A stretch of DNA of 13,728 bases, taken from an uncultured Hungatella sp. (GTDB taxonomy: Bacteria > Bacillota > Clostridia > Lachnospirales > Lachnospiraceae). The position numbers were made by a program, and so were the translations under genes. A model generated the notes under the pieces. The model searched no databases. It saw nothing but the letters and a program-made list of their open reading frames with translations, and had not been told where the DNA came from. The stretch is taken from NCBI GenBank assembly GCA_959018155.1, contig CAUEKH010000030.1, positions 1 through 13,728 of the forward strand, given 5' to 3'. Positions 13,509-13,728 of the stretch are shown in pieces; the first letter of the stretch is position 1; the number at the start of each line of letters is the position of its first letter.

Positions 13509-13728
13509 ATGCAAACATTTCAGTACCGCGCCATTTCCAGAGATGGCGCAAAGGTCCGCGGTGTGATAGAGGCGTTTGACGAATACGATGCCGTGACCCG
13601 GATTAAAGAATCGTGCGCCGTGGTAACGAAGATTACCCGGGTGGAGGAACGGACCAGGGAGAAAACCGAACTGTTCGCTCCGAAAATCAGTGAGAAGGCG
13701 CTGACAGTGATGTGCTCCCAGTTCGCCA
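13509..13728 (+). CDS. pilC: type IV pilus inner-membrane platform protein PilC (5' part)
   Basis: The gene is cut by the right edge; 73 codons are visible. AGAAGGG (13495-13501) lies 7 bases before the ATG, 26 bases after pilT. The N-terminus MQTFQYRAISRDGAKVRG is the usual PilC/GspF opening (F-x-Y-x-A-x-D-x-x-G). The later KISEKALTVMCSQFA matches the start of the first T2SSF domain, where family members read K-x-x-x-L-x-x-x-x-x-Q-F-A. PilC is the membrane platform on which PilB and PilT act, so the order pilB-pilT-pilC confirms a type IV pilus operon continuing beyond the window. Confidence 0.9.
   Translation, partial: MQTFQYRAISRDGAKVRGVIEAFDEYDAVTRIKESCAVVTKITRVEERTREKTELFAPKISEKALTVMCSQFA

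Noticed and set aside
1..13728. Mobile elements, tRNA or rRNA genes, attachment sites.
   Set aside because: No transposase, integrase, terminal inverted repeats, tRNA-like cloverleaf or rRNA sequence was seen on either strand.

Overview
The window looks like chromosomal DNA from a Gram-positive anaerobe of the Clostridia, most likely Lachnospiraceae. This rests on the strong AAGGAGG-type ribosome sites, roughly balanced base composition with AGA/AGG arginine codons, a CadC/SmtB-type regulator beside a cadA-type ATPase, and a clostridial-style type IV pilus (T4P) cluster. The taxonomic call is inference from gene style, not a database match. All recognisable genes lie on the plus strand.

Region 1 (1-80) may hold the last codons of an upstream gene. 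Region 2 (93-2830) is a self-contained zinc/cadmium/lead efflux operon. A sigma-A promoter overlaps a perfect SmtB-type palindrome (122-147). It is followed by an ArsR/SmtB repressor, a 74-residue free-standing heavy-metal-associated (HMA) protein, and a P1B-2 ATPase that lacks its own N-terminal HMA domain. A long stem-loop with a T-run closes the operon at 2744-2827.

Region 3 (2931 to the right edge) is a T4P operon. It opens with a prepilin whose reading frame breaks near 3737 and continues one frame over as a 1774-codon ORF. The two pieces most likely form one giant prepilin of about 2000 residues. That body is built from three copies of an unfamiliar module: a VR-x-x-x-QL entry, GLUG-type beta-solenoid repeats, then an HYGDWP / YYExY exit. 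Three small pilin-like proteins follow. One lacks the Glu+5 residue, as GspK does. After them come the extension ATPase PilB, the retraction ATPase PilT and the start of the platform protein PilC. PilB carries two copies of the MshEN cyclic-di-GMP-binding motif, so pilus assembly is probably switched by c-di-GMP.

Together the pil genes would encode a machine that primes a pilus from minor pilins and extends and retracts it. It would probably display the giant solenoid protein at or near the tip, which is inference. The major pilin, prepilin peptidase and PilMNO are not in the window and may lie downstream. The metal operon and the pil operon are separated by terminators and a new promoter and are probably only neighbours. 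The most notable points are the giant modular prepilin, its frame break, its near-identical internal tandem repeat, and the c-di-GMP motif in PilB.
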